DNA of 64,000 nucleotides from Bin80 sp965261255 (lineage in GTDB: Bacteria > Bacteroidota > Rhodothermia > Rhodothermales > Bin80): positions 1,674,001-1,738,000 of the forward strand of contig CBDHCQ010000004.1 of the NCBI GenBank assembly GCA_965261255.1, written 5' to 3'. This document shows, piece after piece, positions 9,343-18,573 of this stretch; position 1 is the stretch's first letter; every line of letters begins with the position of its first letter. The notes beneath the pieces are model-generated. The model was not told where the DNA came from and ran no database searches. It worked only from the letters and a program-made list of their open reading frames with translations. A program made the position numbers and the translations under genes.

Positions 9343-10407
9343 ATGCGCCATATCTCCGTCGTCCTTATGCTGTTCTTGGCAATGTGTCAAACAGCTCCCC
9401 AAGATGAAATTCGCGAAGAAACACCAATTGACTCAGACCAGACCATGGCTTCCAAGAGATTAATAGGGACGGTTCAAGTACTGGACGAAGCGCTAACCTC
9501 ACTGGTTGCCGCAGATGAACAATTAGAAGTCCTGGCCGAAGGTTTTGATTGGTCAGAAGGCCCTGTCTGGGTTAACGAAGGCGAGTTCCTGCTCTTTTCA
9601 GATGTGCCTACCAACAGAATTTATCAGTGGATGGAGGACAGCGAGGTCAGCGTGTTTTTAGAACCATCGGGTTATACGGGAACTGTGGAAAGAGGGGGCG
9701 AGACTGGATCTAACGGACTAACGCTGGATTCCGAAGGCCACCTGATCATTGCACAGCATGGTGACCGTCGAGTTGCCCGGCTAAGTACATCTGTTTTGGA
9801 TCCGCAACCTGTGTATGAGACGATCACCGAGCAGTACGACGGCAAACGATACAACAGTCCCAATGACTTGGTTTATCGTTCTGACGGAACGTTGTATTTC
9901 ACGGATCCGCCCTACGGACTTGAGTTCAGAATGTCTGATCCGGCCAAAGAGTTGGATTTTCAAGGCGTGTACAGTGTTAGCCCGGATGGCGCAGTCCAGC
10001 TCCTCGAGTCAACAATGAGCAGGCCCAACGGACTGGCTTTTTCACCGGACGAGAGCACATTGTATGTTGCCAATTCAGATCCAGAGCGCGCTATCTGGAT
10101 GGCTTACGATGTTCTGCCAGACGGCGGTATAAGCAATGGTCGCGTGTTTTTTGATGCCACCGACTTTGTTAAGCAAGGCCTTCCCGGTTTACCCGATGGC
10201 CTGAAAGTAGATGAGAGCGGCAATCTATTTGCAACAGGACCAGGAGGTGTACTCATCCTCAGCCCAGAGGGCGTCCATCTTGGTACGATCAATACGACAC
10301 AGGCTACTGCCAACTGTGCCTTTGGAGGAGATGGTAGTCTCCTATACGTCACAGCAGACATGCTCCTGCTGCGTATCCAGCTACAAACCAAGGGCGCTAT
10401 TCTTTAG
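9343..10407 (+). CDS. SMP-30/gluconolactonase lipoprotein (copy 2)
   Basis: 354 residues and clearly a duplicate of the preceding gene, sharing nearly all blade motifs (EGFDWSEGPVWVNEG, GSNGLTLDSEG, YNSPNDLVYRSDGTLYFTDPPYG, MSRPNGLAFSPDEST). It differs in its N-terminus, where LFLAMC looks like a lipobox followed by an acidic linker, and in a seven- to eight-residue insertion after PPYG (LEFRMSDP). It probably is a membrane-anchored lactonase with a different substrate range from its neighbour. It is likely transcribed in the same direction from its own or a shared promoter; the 156-base gap holds no obvious terminator. Confidence 0.87.
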   Translation: MRHISVVLMLFLAMCQTAPQDEIREETPIDSDQTMASKRLIGTVQVLDEALTSLVAADEQLEVLAEGFDWSEGPVWVNEGEFLLFSDVPTNRIYQWMEDSEVSVFLEPSGYTGTVERGGETGSNGLTLDSEGHLIIAQHGDRRVARLSTSVLDPQPVYETITEQYDGKRYNSPNDLVYRSDGTLYFTDPPYGLEFRMSDPAKELDFQGVYSVSPDGAVQLLESTMSRPNGLAFSPDESTLYVANSDPERAIWMAYDVLPDGGISNGRVFFDATDFVKQGLPGLPDGLKVDESGNLFATGPGGVLILSPEGVHLGTINTTQATANCAFGGDGSLLYVTADMLLLRIQLQTKGAIL

Positions 10408-10536
10408 TCTGTTCAAACCGTGCGTGGTTAAATGGCGTGTACGATATGTTGAGCCTCTGCTAATAGCTGTTATCTTCGTCTCACGTTAACAGTAATAATT
10501 CCAAGAGGTGCTGATATCACTACACCACTGGCCGCT

Positions 10537-11190
10537 GTGCTATTTGACATGGACGGAGTTCTTGTTAATTCCGAACCATTGCATGAAAAGGCACAGGACA
10601 TTGTCTGTCGGCGATTCGGTCTGGATGTGCCACCATCAATCTCTCCTATTTTCAAGGGTTGGACGGAAGATCGCGTGTACGCATATATTGGTGAGCATTT
10701 TGGCACGGGTTTGGCCACAGTCGAGAAGCTAACACAAGCCAAACATGCCGTCTTTGCGGGTCTTTCGGATGAGCTTGAACTCATATCAGGTGCCGCAAAA
10801 CTGGTGCACGCATTACATGACATGAAAATCCCCCTAGGTTTGGTTACATCTGCTACCCGTGCCGACCAGGAAAGAGCATTTGCAAAATTTGACTTCTTCC
10901 CCTATTTCTCATCAGTCACAACGGTTGAAGATGTTACGGAGGCAAAGCCTCATCCACAACCATATTTGACTGGTGCTGAACGCTTGGGGATGAGGCCTGA
11001 AGAATGCATTGTTGTTGAGGATTCCAAGTATGGAGTAGTCAGTGCGTTGCGTGCGGGATGTCATGTTTTGGGATTAGCAACAACATTTTCATGTAATGCA
11101 TTAGATGATGCCGGTGCACATGCTGTTTTTGATTCAATAGAGGCAATTGAACCACACATAAAGGAGCTACTGAGCCTGACAGTTGTGTAG
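10537..11190 (+). CDS. HAD-family hydrolase, beta-phosphoglucomutase-like
   Basis: 217 residues of the HAD superfamily, subfamily with an alpha-helical cap of the phosphoglycolate phosphatase/beta-phosphoglucomutase type. Motif I is FDMDGVLVNSEP, with the nucleophile Asp and the acid-base Asp two residues later; motif II lies in GLVTSATR; motif III is the Lys in EAKPHPQPYL; motif IV is VVEDSKYGVVSALRAG. The GTG at 10537 starts unusually close to motif I; homologues usually have a few more residues, and the frame is open upstream through CTG and ATT codons to about 10498, so the real start may be a rare codon there. Substrate unknown, probably a sugar phosphate. Confidence 0.85.
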   Translation: MLFDMDGVLVNSEPLHEKAQDIVCRRFGLDVPPSISPIFKGWTEDRVYAYIGEHFGTGLATVEKLTQAKHAVFAGLSDELELISGAAKLVHALHDMKIPLGLVTSATRADQERAFAKFDFFPYFSSVTTVEDVTEAKPHPQPYLTGAERLGMRPEECIVVEDSKYGVVSALRAGCHVLGLATTFSCNALDDAGAHAVFDSIEAIEPHIKELLSLTVV

Positions 11191-11253
11191 ATTCCCGGTG
11201 TTTAGGCCAGCTACTCCCTGTCGTACATAATCTTAGGCAAACAAATAGAATCA

Positions 11254-13401
11254 ATGAGGCGTGCGACGATTTTGCTGACCGTCATGACTTTATGCAGTTG
11301 TGCAACAGATCAATACTCAACGAACACCAGTGATCCATATACTGATTGGGCCGTCTATCTTGGGGATGCGACGAGTAGCCACTACAGTACTCTTGATCAG
11401 ATTAATCGAAGTAATGTGGCGGATCTAGCGTTAGCCTGGACCTATAATTCCGGCGATGCTGACAGTACCGGTCGGACTCAGATGCAGTGTAATCCAATTA
11501 TCGTAGGTTCTACTCTGTATGCCACGTCGCCAAGATTAAAAGCCATTGCCCTGAATGCAGCTACTGGGCAGGAGATATGGCGTTTTGATCCGTTTGAGGC
11601 CGGAGCTGTAGATGAAGGACGCGGGATAAATCGAGGGGTAAGTTATTGGGCTGGTGATGATCAGCACGAGGCACGTATCCTCTATTCGGCAGGATCCAGG
11701 CTGTTTGCGTTGAATGCATCAACCGGAGAACCGATTGGCGCATTCGGTGACGAAGGATCTATTGATTTGCGCGAAGGCATGGATCGCGACGTTACGGGTT
11801 TATCTGTGGCAGCCCGAACACCTGGTATCATCTACAAGCATCTACTGATCCAAGGCACGTCTTTATCTGAGGGTATACGCTCTGCACCAGGTCATATCCG
11901 GGCTTACGACGTGCGTACAGGAGAGCAGGTTTGGATCTTTCATACAATCCCCCACCCTGATGAATTTGGATATGATACATGGCCCCCTAATGCCTATTTG
12001 TACAGTGGGGGAGCTAACGCTTGGAGCGGATTAAGCTTGGATGAAGAGCGTGGAACAGTCTTCCTCCCCACGGGATCGGCAGCTTTTGATTTTTGGGGAG
12101 GCAATCGTATTGGTGAAAATCTTTTTGCCAATTCTGTACTTGCACTTGATGCCTTCACAGGTGAGCGCAAATGGCACTTCCAGACGGTGCGTCATGATAT
12201 TTGGGATCGTGACATCCCAGCTGCCCCCAACCTTGTCACAGTGGTGCATGATGGCCGCCGCATTGATGCAGTCGCACAGGTCACAAAAAGTGGGTATGTA
12301 TTTCTTCTTGACCGGGACACTGGAACTCCTCTTTTCCCGGTGGAAGAGCGTCCATTCCCAGCCTCTGACCTGGAGGGCGAAGAAGCCTGGCCAACTCAAC
12401 CGATCCCCCTGAAACCTCCCCCCTTCGCACGTCAGAGGTTTGAAGAGGAGGATGTTACCAACATCTCACAGGAATCTCACGACTATGTGCTGGAGCGTCT
12501 CAGGCAAGTTCGTTCCGATGGTCAGTTCGTACCACCCAGCGTACAGGGGACCATTATTTACCCGGGATTTGACGGGGGAGCTGAATGGGGCGGTGCCGGC
12601 TACGATCCAACCACGGGCATGCTGTATGTCAACAGTAACGAAATGGCCTGGATCCTCACGATGGTCCCGCTGAACCCGGATGGAGCAAGTACAGGAGAAG
12701 GTCTTTATGCTCGCTATTGTGCAGGCTGCCACGGTGCCGGGCTTGAGGGTTCTCCCACTGGCGATATGCCTGCCTTGACCGGATTGGAGTCCCGGATGAC
12801 AAGAGATGCTGTAGGTGAACAGATTGCCCGGGGGGTTGGCTTTATGCCATCCTTTGGTTTTCTGGAATCAGGTGAAGTATCTGCAATTGTAGACTTTCTT
12901 TTTGGGGAGGACGCGGGATCCTCAATTGAACTGGAAGAAGCAGATGCCGAACTCAGCGCGTTTTTTGCCGGCTCTCCATATGGGCATACCGGATACAATA
13001 GATTTTTTGATCAGGACGGATACCCGGCGGTCAAACCTCCCTGGGGTACGCTAAATGCGATAGACCTGAACACTGGTACGATTGAATGGTCCGTACCACT
13101 GGGGGAATTCTCGGAGTTGACAGCTCGGGGGATTCCACAAACCGGCACAGAAAACTACGGCGGACCTGTGGTTACTTCCGGTGGCCTGCTATTTATTGCC
13201 GCCAGTAAGGACGAGCGTTTTCGGGCTTTCGACAAGGATAACGGAGCTGTTCTTTGGGAAACACAGCTGCCTGCAGGTGGCTATGCAACTCCTGCAACCT
13301 ATGAAGTTGGGGGAAAGCAGTACGTGGTTATTGCCGCAGGAGGAGGCAAAATGGGTACAAAGTCTGGAGATACTTACTTGGCGTTTGCGCTGCCTGAATA
13401 A
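11254..13401 (+). CDS. PQQ-dependent dehydrogenase with inserted cytochrome c
   Basis: 715 residues, a probable lipoprotein (TLCSC lipobox near residue 16). The bulk is an eight-bladed quinoprotein propeller: DWAVYLGDATSSHYSTLDQINRSN at the start, LALAWTY, NPIIVGSTLYATSP, LNAATGQEIWRFDP, GDDQHEARILY, WHFQTVRHDIWDRDIPAAPNL, and GGPVVTSGGLLFIAASKDERFRAFDKDNG and the final blade at the C-terminus. A cytochrome c domain (CAGCH at about residue 488) is inserted between the blades around 475-560 rather than added at an end. Oxidation of an alcohol or sugar with PQQ and internal transfer to haem is expected, in the periplasm. No PQQ synthesis genes are seen in the window. Confidence 0.88.
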   Translation: MRRATILLTVMTLCSCATDQYSTNTSDPYTDWAVYLGDATSSHYSTLDQINRSNVADLALAWTYNSGDADSTGRTQMQCNPIIVGSTLYATSPRLKAIALNAATGQEIWRFDPFEAGAVDEGRGINRGVSYWAGDDQHEARILYSAGSRLFALNASTGEPIGAFGDEGSIDLREGMDRDVTGLSVAARTPGIIYKHLLIQGTSLSEGIRSAPGHIRAYDVRTGEQVWIFHTIPHPDEFGYDTWPPNAYLYSGGANAWSGLSLDEERGTVFLPTGSAAFDFWGGNRIGENLFANSVLALDAFTGERKWHFQTVRHDIWDRDIPAAPNLVTVVHDGRRIDAVAQVTKSGYVFLLDRDTGTPLFPVEERPFPASDLEGEEAWPTQPIPLKPPPFARQRFEEEDVTNISQESHDYVLERLRQVRSDGQFVPPSVQGTIIYPGFDGGAEWGGAGYDPTTGMLYVNSNEMAWILTMVPLNPDGASTGEGLYARYCAGCHGAGLEGSPTGDMPALTGLESRMTRDAVGEQIARGVGFMPSFGFLESGEVSAIVDFLFGEDAGSSIELEEADAELSAFFAGSPYGHTGYNRFFDQDGYPAVKPPWGTLNAIDLNTGTIEWSVPLGEFSELTARGIPQTGTENYGGPVVTSGGLLFIAASKDERFRAFDKDNGAVLWETQLPAGGYATPATYEVGGKQYVVIAAGGGKMGTKSGDTYLAFALPE

Positions 13402-13765
13402 AATTCACCAAATGGTAGATATTGATTCCAGATTCTCCAGGTGCGTAGCTTCTTCTGTCATAGATACTCTGTCGGACGAATGATAAAGAAAGGTCAATAC
13501 CATGGCGGAACATCAGATATCATGCCGTCTTGGTGGAAAATCATCCCTATTCGAGAGGAATGACCGAAACATTCCGCCATCATATTGAATGCAATAGACA
13601 CGCATTGAACCACTGCCTGTCCCTGTAGTGGCCACGCTCCGGCATCAGAGGCACAAAGATTATCCCTGATTCTGATCACAATCCGATAAAGCTACGCTGG
13701 ACTATGGCAGCCAATCGCTGTGAACGGTCCGTTAAACGCCAATGTGCCCTTTACGGGCCTACTAC
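13402..13765. other. Intergenic region between convergent genes
   Basis: About 360 bases without a gene. One perfect 9-base inverted repeat, ATGGCGGAA at 13502-13510 and TTCCGCCAT at 13572-13580, encloses 61 bases. It lacks the following T-run expected of an intrinsic terminator. Nothing else was recognised. Confidence 0.5.
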
Positions 13766-14506
13766 CTAACTTTGTTTCGGCTCAGTTACCAGTTGCGGCA
13801 GGCGGCGAATACGGATATTTCTGAACCAGACCGGATCACTATGGTCCTGGAGGCAGATATGCCCGGTCCTACTCATTCCATAATCCGGCATATCAATCCA
13901 TTTGCTTTCTGCTATCAAGGCTTTCCAGTCCTCATTCCACAATTCGTAGGAAACAATTCTTTCTCCGTTTAGCCAATGCTCAACATGCGCACCGTTAACA
14001 ACAATGCGGGTCATGTTCCATTCTCCAACTGGGCTTACCACGTTAACGGAGGGCGGGTGCATATCATAATTTGCACCCGCATGGCGGTCTTCACCCTCCT
14101 GCGCATCTGGATGTAAATCATTGTCTAATATCTGGTACTCCGGTCCTGTACGCCAGGGATAGTCATGGTCTTCGGATACGCGGAACATGATCCCACTATT
14201 CCCCGCAGGAGATATTTTCCACTCAAGCTCGAGCTCAAAGTGATCATATTGTTCGACGGTTATAATATCACCGCCCTCCCCTTCGCCAGTAAAGTGCAAG
14301 ACACCGTCATCACTTATGTGCCATGCTTCAGGGATCCCCTCACCTCCATATCTTCTCCACTGGTCAGCCCCAAGCGTTTGCCAAGGAATCTCTACGCGTA
14401 TGGCTAGTTCCTCGTCATCCATTTCCACGGGGGTCGTATTCTCCGAGGCAGATTGGCAACCTACCAAGGTCGCTGCAGCAAATGTAGCCGCTAGGAATAA
14501 TCGCAT
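13766..14506 (-). CDS. DUF1080 (3-keto-disaccharide hydrolase type) lipoprotein
   Basis: 246 residues. The N-terminus MRLFLAATFAAATLVGC has an LVGC lipobox, followed by a linker and one DUF1080 domain (about 45-235). Typical phrases are ELELEWKISPAGNSGIMFRVSE, PWRTGPEYQILDND, PVGEWNMTRIVVNGAHVEHWLNGERIVSYEL and SRTGHICLQDHSDPVWFRNIRIRRL. Characterised relatives cleave 3-keto-glycosides by an elimination-hydration mechanism. It is the second DUF1080 protein in the window; the first is the N-terminal domain of the fusion at 4125. It lies 52 bases downstream of the MFS permease gene on the same strand and is probably in one operon with it. Confidence 0.88.
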   Translation of the reverse strand: MRLFLAATFAAATLVGCQSASENTTPVEMDDEELAIRVEIPWQTLGADQWRRYGGEGIPEAWHISDDGVLHFTGEGEGGDIITVEQYDHFELELEWKISPAGNSGIMFRVSEDHDYPWRTGPEYQILDNDLHPDAQEGEDRHAGANYDMHPPSVNVVSPVGEWNMTRIVVNGAHVEHWLNGERIVSYELWNEDWKALIAESKWIDMPDYGMSRTGHICLQDHSDPVWFRNIRIRRLPQLVTEPKQS

Positions 14507-14558
14507 AACTATGGGATTTTATTTCTGTCAAATTGTAGAAGTGAAAGCTGTCGGTCTA

Positions 14559-15800
14559 TTAGGTCTCAGCAGGTTCACCGTTATCTGCAACTCGGTCGTT
14601 AAAAAGCATCACAAATGCGACCGAGAACAAGAATGTAGCTCCGGCAAAAATATACCAAAAAGTGGCCCAACCCCCAAGATCCAATTGTCCTCCCGTTCCA
14701 TAGGTGTTCACAAAAAGTCCACTTAATTGGGTGCCTAGGAAAAACCCGATTCCTTGAGTCAAGAGCACCAGCAAGCCTTGCACTTGGCCTCTGATCTCCG
14801 GCGCAGTCTTCTTATCAATGTAGATCTGCCCTGTAACGAAAAAGAAATCGTAGCAGATACCGTGAATGAGAATACCAATCAGTATGAAATAGTACATCCC
14901 TACACTTGCCCCCACCGCAAAAATCGCGAAGCGGGCAACCCATGCGAGCATTCCAAGAAGCAGCATCCACTTTACCCCCAATCTTCGGAAAAAGAAAGGG
15001 ATCAAGAGCATGAAGAATATTTCACTCACCTGGCCGAAAGCCATCTCCCCGCTAGGATTGGCAAAAAGGCTTGTCCCGTCAAAGAAATTCTCGTGAATTT
15101 CTGAGAAGTAGAGTGGTGCGTACGGGAAATAGGTCCCGAAGGCAATAAAGATCAGCATCGCCGCCGCAAGAAACACCACAAAAGATTTACTCTTCAAAGC
15201 ATTGAAGGCATCAATACCCGCAATCTGCTTCCATGTAGTTGATTGTCCCTTTGATGGCGGAGGAGTATAGGGTAACGTGAAGCTGTACAGGCCGAGAAAC
15301 AATGCAGCACCTCCACCAATGTAAAGCGGGGTCGCGGTATTATCTGCCTGAAGAACATAGCCCATAAACAGACCGATTGTAGCCCAACCAATAGTACCGA
15401 AGACACGTACCACAGGAAACTCTTTTTCCTGATTTTTCAAGTGATGGAACGCCAGTGAGGCGGTTAAGCCAAGTGTCGGGAAATAGCATAAAGCATGCAG
15501 CCCTAATAGAGGCAAAAACAAGTCTGTGTCGGCTGCAAGCGGCATAGCACACATCGCTGCTCCAGCGATAAGCATGAGTACTCCTAGCAGCTTTTCTGAA
15601 TCGAAAAAGCGATCAGCTACCATACCAAGAAAAAATGGTCCGATCATGCAAGCGATTGGTCCAAGTGCATACGCCAGGGGAATCCACTCTCCTGCACCAA
15701 TAAGGCTCATATAATTGCCCAGCGTGGGTGCCCAAGCCCCCCAAATGAAATACTGGACAAACATCATTAAGCTGAGACGGGCGACAAGTCCTACATTCAT
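14559..15800 (-). CDS. Nucleoside-permease-like MFS transporter
   Basis: 413 residues with about twelve membrane segments. The opening MNVGLVARLSLMMFVQYFIWGAWAPTLGNYM and later GPFFLGMVADRFF, LHALCYFPTLGLTASLAFHHL and FPVVRVFGTIGWATIGLFMG match the NupG/XapB nucleoside:proton symporter family of MFS. In Bacteroidota and Planctomycetes such proteins are often found beside sugar catabolic genes, and the adjacent DUF1080 gene suggests a role with modified sugars or nucleosides. The ATG at 15800 gives the full N-terminus. A strong terminator for the upstream operon lies just before it, so this gene and the DUF1080 gene need their own promoter in the short gap. Confidence 0.85.
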   Translation of the reverse strand: MNVGLVARLSLMMFVQYFIWGAWAPTLGNYMSLIGAGEWIPLAYALGPIACMIGPFFLGMVADRFFDSEKLLGVLMLIAGAAMCAMPLAADTDLFLPLLGLHALCYFPTLGLTASLAFHHLKNQEKEFPVVRVFGTIGWATIGLFMGYVLQADNTATPLYIGGGAALFLGLYSFTLPYTPPPSKGQSTTWKQIAGIDAFNALKSKSFVVFLAAAMLIFIAFGTYFPYAPLYFSEIHENFFDGTSLFANPSGEMAFGQVSEIFFMLLIPFFFRRLGVKWMLLLGMLAWVARFAIFAVGASVGMYYFILIGILIHGICYDFFFVTGQIYIDKKTAPEIRGQVQGLLVLLTQGIGFFLGTQLSGLFVNTYGTGGQLDLGGWATFWYIFAGATFLFSVAFVMLFNDRVADNGEPAET

Positions 15801-15825
15801 GTTAATTCCAACTGATGAATTGAAA

Positions 15826-15864
15826 AGAAAACGCCATGCAATCGGTCACTGATTGCATGGCGTC
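15826..15864 (-). terminator. Rho-independent terminator of the LVIVD operon
   Basis: A perfect 13-base-pair stem: ACGCCATGCAATC at 15831-15843 pairs with GATTGCATGGCGT at 15851-15863, around the loop GGTCACT. Read on the minus strand the stem is followed by TTTCTTTTC. It lies about 90 bases after the LVIVD stop and 30 before the permease start, so it closes the long minus-strand operon. Confidence 0.85.
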
Positions 15865-15953
15865 CAAGATAAACACAATCAACTATTGCCAGCAAATATC
15901 GACATTGGCTGATCAATTTGATCGAAAACCAAAAATAAGTTTTTCGTCCCCGA

Positions 15954-17837
15954 CTAGTTTGAGTCGTTCATCCTGAGTCGGTTCATCCTCCTCTGGAGGC
16001 GATCTATAATTGCCTGGCTACTTTCTTGCTCTGCCTGATCAATCCTTGCACGTATTGCAGCGATCTGTTCTGGATTCATTTCCTGCTTCCGCTCCATCTG
16101 ATCAACTTGTGCACGAGCGAGCGCAAAGGATGGCGGCCACTTGTATGTCGGCTGTCCTTGAGCATTCTTGTACTCCAATTTTACTGTATTCGCAGCAGCA
16201 ATTTCATTACCGGTCAGAAACTCGCTGGGAACAAGCTCAAACACATCCAAGCCACGCGCAATCTCACTACTGTAAATGTAGCCGTTGTACCAGTAAACAG
16301 ACCAGCTTCCTCCCATCTCCATCTGCTCAGCACTCACAGGGCCACGGTCATGGTATGCAATCTCTATCACATTGGACGGATCTGTCCAGTCGGTAATTGA
16401 AATACCTCCCTGATACCAGGATTGGACAAATATATCCCGACCGGGCACAGGGATCTGGGACCCGTTGTGTGCAACGCAATTTTCTTCGTCCGTCTGCGGC
16501 ACAGGCAACTTGTAATAGCTTTTGAAATGCATCTTCTTCTCTTCATCAATCGTGAAGTATGCATTTGCTCCCCATGCCATTGGATCTGTTTCACGGCACT
16601 TGGGTCCTCCACCTCCACCCCATTCATCCGTGAACAGGATTTGTGAGCCATCATTGTTAAATGTAGCCGAATGCCAGTAAGAGAAGTTGCTGTCCGCAAC
16701 GGCGTCAAGGCGATAAGGATTGGCCGGATCAGAAATATCAAGGAGGAGGCCATATCCTTCACACGCGCCGCCGGCTAAGCCGATATCAGGGTAGAGCGTG
16801 ATATCATGGCATTGGTTGGGGCCTCGATCTTCATCAGCACCATCACCCCCGCCGATCATCTGAGCAATGATATCTGGCAGCGCCTCGCGAAATGCCACCG
16901 TATCCTCGGCAGTCGGTTCCGTGATTCCCTCGTCGCTAAAGTAGGCCGCAGCCATTGGAGCCACATAGTTATCCGGCAGTACGAAAGAAGAACCACCAAT
17001 TGAAACCACAAATTCTCCCCGCGCCTTTGCCTCTTCAAGCTCGGCTCTCTCTGCGTCTGTGGGACCGTGTACCGGCGGGGCCGTCAGGTCTTCAAAGATT
17101 CTTGGTGAACTCACGATTGCTGCCTCTGCGGGGTTATCCAGTGGTACCTGGATGACTTCAATACGGAAGAGTGCAGACTCGGGGTCTTCACTAGGAGACA
17201 TGCTTGAGCATCCTGGCAATTCCTCAGCGGGTCTCACTGGGGCTGATCCAGAAACATAAATGTAGATGTTTTCGTCGTCATCGGGATCTTTGAGCAGCGA
17301 GTGCGTGTGTGAGCCTCGACAGGTCTGGACATTATGGATGTACTGTGGGTCACGTACATCGGTAATGTCGAAGATCCGAATTCCGCGCAGCCGGTCGTGA
17401 CTGATACTTTCTTGTACACCCTCGGTACCGCAATCAAGCCGACCGCCCGTACCTTCACCCGAAACAAAAAGCAGGTTACCATACACTGAAACGTCACTCT
17501 GTGAGGCTGGACACAGGTAATCTTTTGCCAGCACGGGATTGCTGGGATTTGATACATCCCAGATCAAAATACCGTTATAGTTGCCCTGGAACACATATTG
17601 ATCCTTGAAGGCCAAGTCACTGTTGGTGACACCAACAAAGCTTTCCGGGGGCAAAACGGTTGCGACTTTGCGCAAATTCCAGATGGCTTCCTCCGCATCA
17701 AAAAGCCCGGCTTCAAGGCCAATGCGAGGATCCTCCATGACCATCTCCTGGGGGGTGAAATCTTGTGCTGTACTTACCGCAGGTCTGATTATAACAGATG
17801 TCAGGAATACGGCAATCAACAGGTATTGTGGTTTCAT
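15954..17837 (-). CDS. LVIVD-repeat secreted protein
   Basis: 628 residues from the ATG at 17837, chosen because it begins a signal peptide (MKPQYLLIAVFLTSVIIRPAVSTAQ); an upstream in-frame start would overlap the DUF305 gene. The mature protein shows the LVIVD beta-propeller pattern: GILIWDVSNPSNPVLAKDYLC, RGIRIFDITDVRDPQYIHNVQTCRG, YGLLLDISDPANPYRLDAVAD, GISITDWTDPSNVIEIAYHD. A histidine pair in CRGSHTHSLLKD and GPNQCHDITLYP may bind metal. A C-terminal coiled-coil-like tail is rich in Glu, Gln and Arg. Function unknown; in related genomes such proteins often accompany DUF305 proteins, as here. It is the last gene of the operon. Confidence 0.8.
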   Translation of the reverse strand: MKPQYLLIAVFLTSVIIRPAVSTAQDFTPQEMVMEDPRIGLEAGLFDAEEAIWNLRKVATVLPPESFVGVTNSDLAFKDQYVFQGNYNGILIWDVSNPSNPVLAKDYLCPASQSDVSVYGNLLFVSGEGTGGRLDCGTEGVQESISHDRLRGIRIFDITDVRDPQYIHNVQTCRGSHTHSLLKDPDDDENIYIYVSGSAPVRPAEELPGCSSMSPSEDPESALFRIEVIQVPLDNPAEAAIVSSPRIFEDLTAPPVHGPTDAERAELEEAKARGEFVVSIGGSSFVLPDNYVAPMAAAYFSDEGITEPTAEDTVAFREALPDIIAQMIGGGDGADEDRGPNQCHDITLYPDIGLAGGACEGYGLLLDISDPANPYRLDAVADSNFSYWHSATFNNDGSQILFTDEWGGGGGPKCRETDPMAWGANAYFTIDEEKKMHFKSYYKLPVPQTDEENCVAHNGSQIPVPGRDIFVQSWYQGGISITDWTDPSNVIEIAYHDRGPVSAEQMEMGGSWSVYWYNGYIYSSEIARGLDVFELVPSEFLTGNEIAAANTVKLEYKNAQGQPTYKWPPSFALARAQVDQMERKQEMNPEQIAAIRARIDQAEQESSQAIIDRLQRRMNRLRMNDSN

Positions 17838-17868
17838 TGTGTTGGGGTTGGGGGTGGTAATGTAACTG

Positions 17869-18513
17869 CTATTGTGCACCTTTGAGGCGATCAAGCATCA
17901 AGTGCATGCGGTCGATCTCTGTCACTTGGTCGACATGTATATCCGTGGCCAACTTGTAGGTATCGTCGCCTGTGACCGCTCCGTCTACCTTCAGGAGCTC
18001 TCTAACCATAAAAACAGCTCCCTCATGGTGCATTATCATGTACTCAAGGAATAATCGATCAAAATCGACTCCCTTGGCTGCTTCAAGTTCGTCAAGTTGC
18101 TCTTGGGAAAGCATGCCCGGCATATGTAACGCATGATGGTCATCAACGCCATGAATCATAAGAGAACTGCCTTCTATCATCACGTGAGGAACTGGCTGAC
18201 CACGCTTGCGCAACCAGCTCTGCATGATGCGTATCTCGTCATTCTGTGCGTTAATAATCCGAGCTGCCAAGGTTTGAATTGCGGGGCTTGCGTTATTACT
18301 TTCGGCAAAGGCAGACATAATCAGGGCCTGAGCATGATGTCCGATCATGCCGGTCATAAAATCAACATCTGCCTGGGAAAAGCGCGCGAGCGCACTATCC
18401 TTGCGTGCCCAGTAGAGTGCTTCCAGGTCTTCGGTATCCTGAGATATCACCGGGCCCACGGTGCACATGCCGATCAACAGAACGCAAATGAACCCGATCG
18501 GGTGCTCAGCCAT
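17869..18513 (-). CDS. DUF305 family secreted protein
   Basis: 214 residues from the ATG at 18513, which starts a signal peptide (MAEHPIGFICVLLIGMCTVGPVISQ); the longer frame would need a TTG start and a poor N-terminus. Two ferritin-like DUF305 halves are visible: FMTGMIGHHAQALIMSAFA with later EIRIMQSWLRKRGQ, and FLEYMIMHHEGAVFMVREL. The MxxHHxxA pattern occurs twice, and the extra HHALHMPGML stretch is rich in His and Met. The family is linked to copper or other metal handling in the periplasm, but evidence is limited. It is 31 bases upstream of the LVIVD gene, in the same operon. Confidence 0.85.
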   Translation of the reverse strand: MAEHPIGFICVLLIGMCTVGPVISQDTEDLEALYWARKDSALARFSQADVDFMTGMIGHHAQALIMSAFAESNNASPAIQTLAARIINAQNDEIRIMQSWLRKRGQPVPHVMIEGSSLMIHGVDDHHALHMPGMLSQEQLDELEAAKGVDFDRLFLEYMIMHHEGAVFMVRELLKVDGAVTGDDTYKLATDIHVDQVTEIDRMHLMLDRLKGAQ

Positions 18514-18573
18514 GCATAATTGGTTTTTGAAGACTTTGAAGATACAAAAAATCAAGTTACCATTGCTCAAAGC

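Noticed and set aside
13502..13580. Terminator between convergent genes at 13.5 kb
   Set aside because: The 9-base inverted repeat has a 61-base loop and no T-run.
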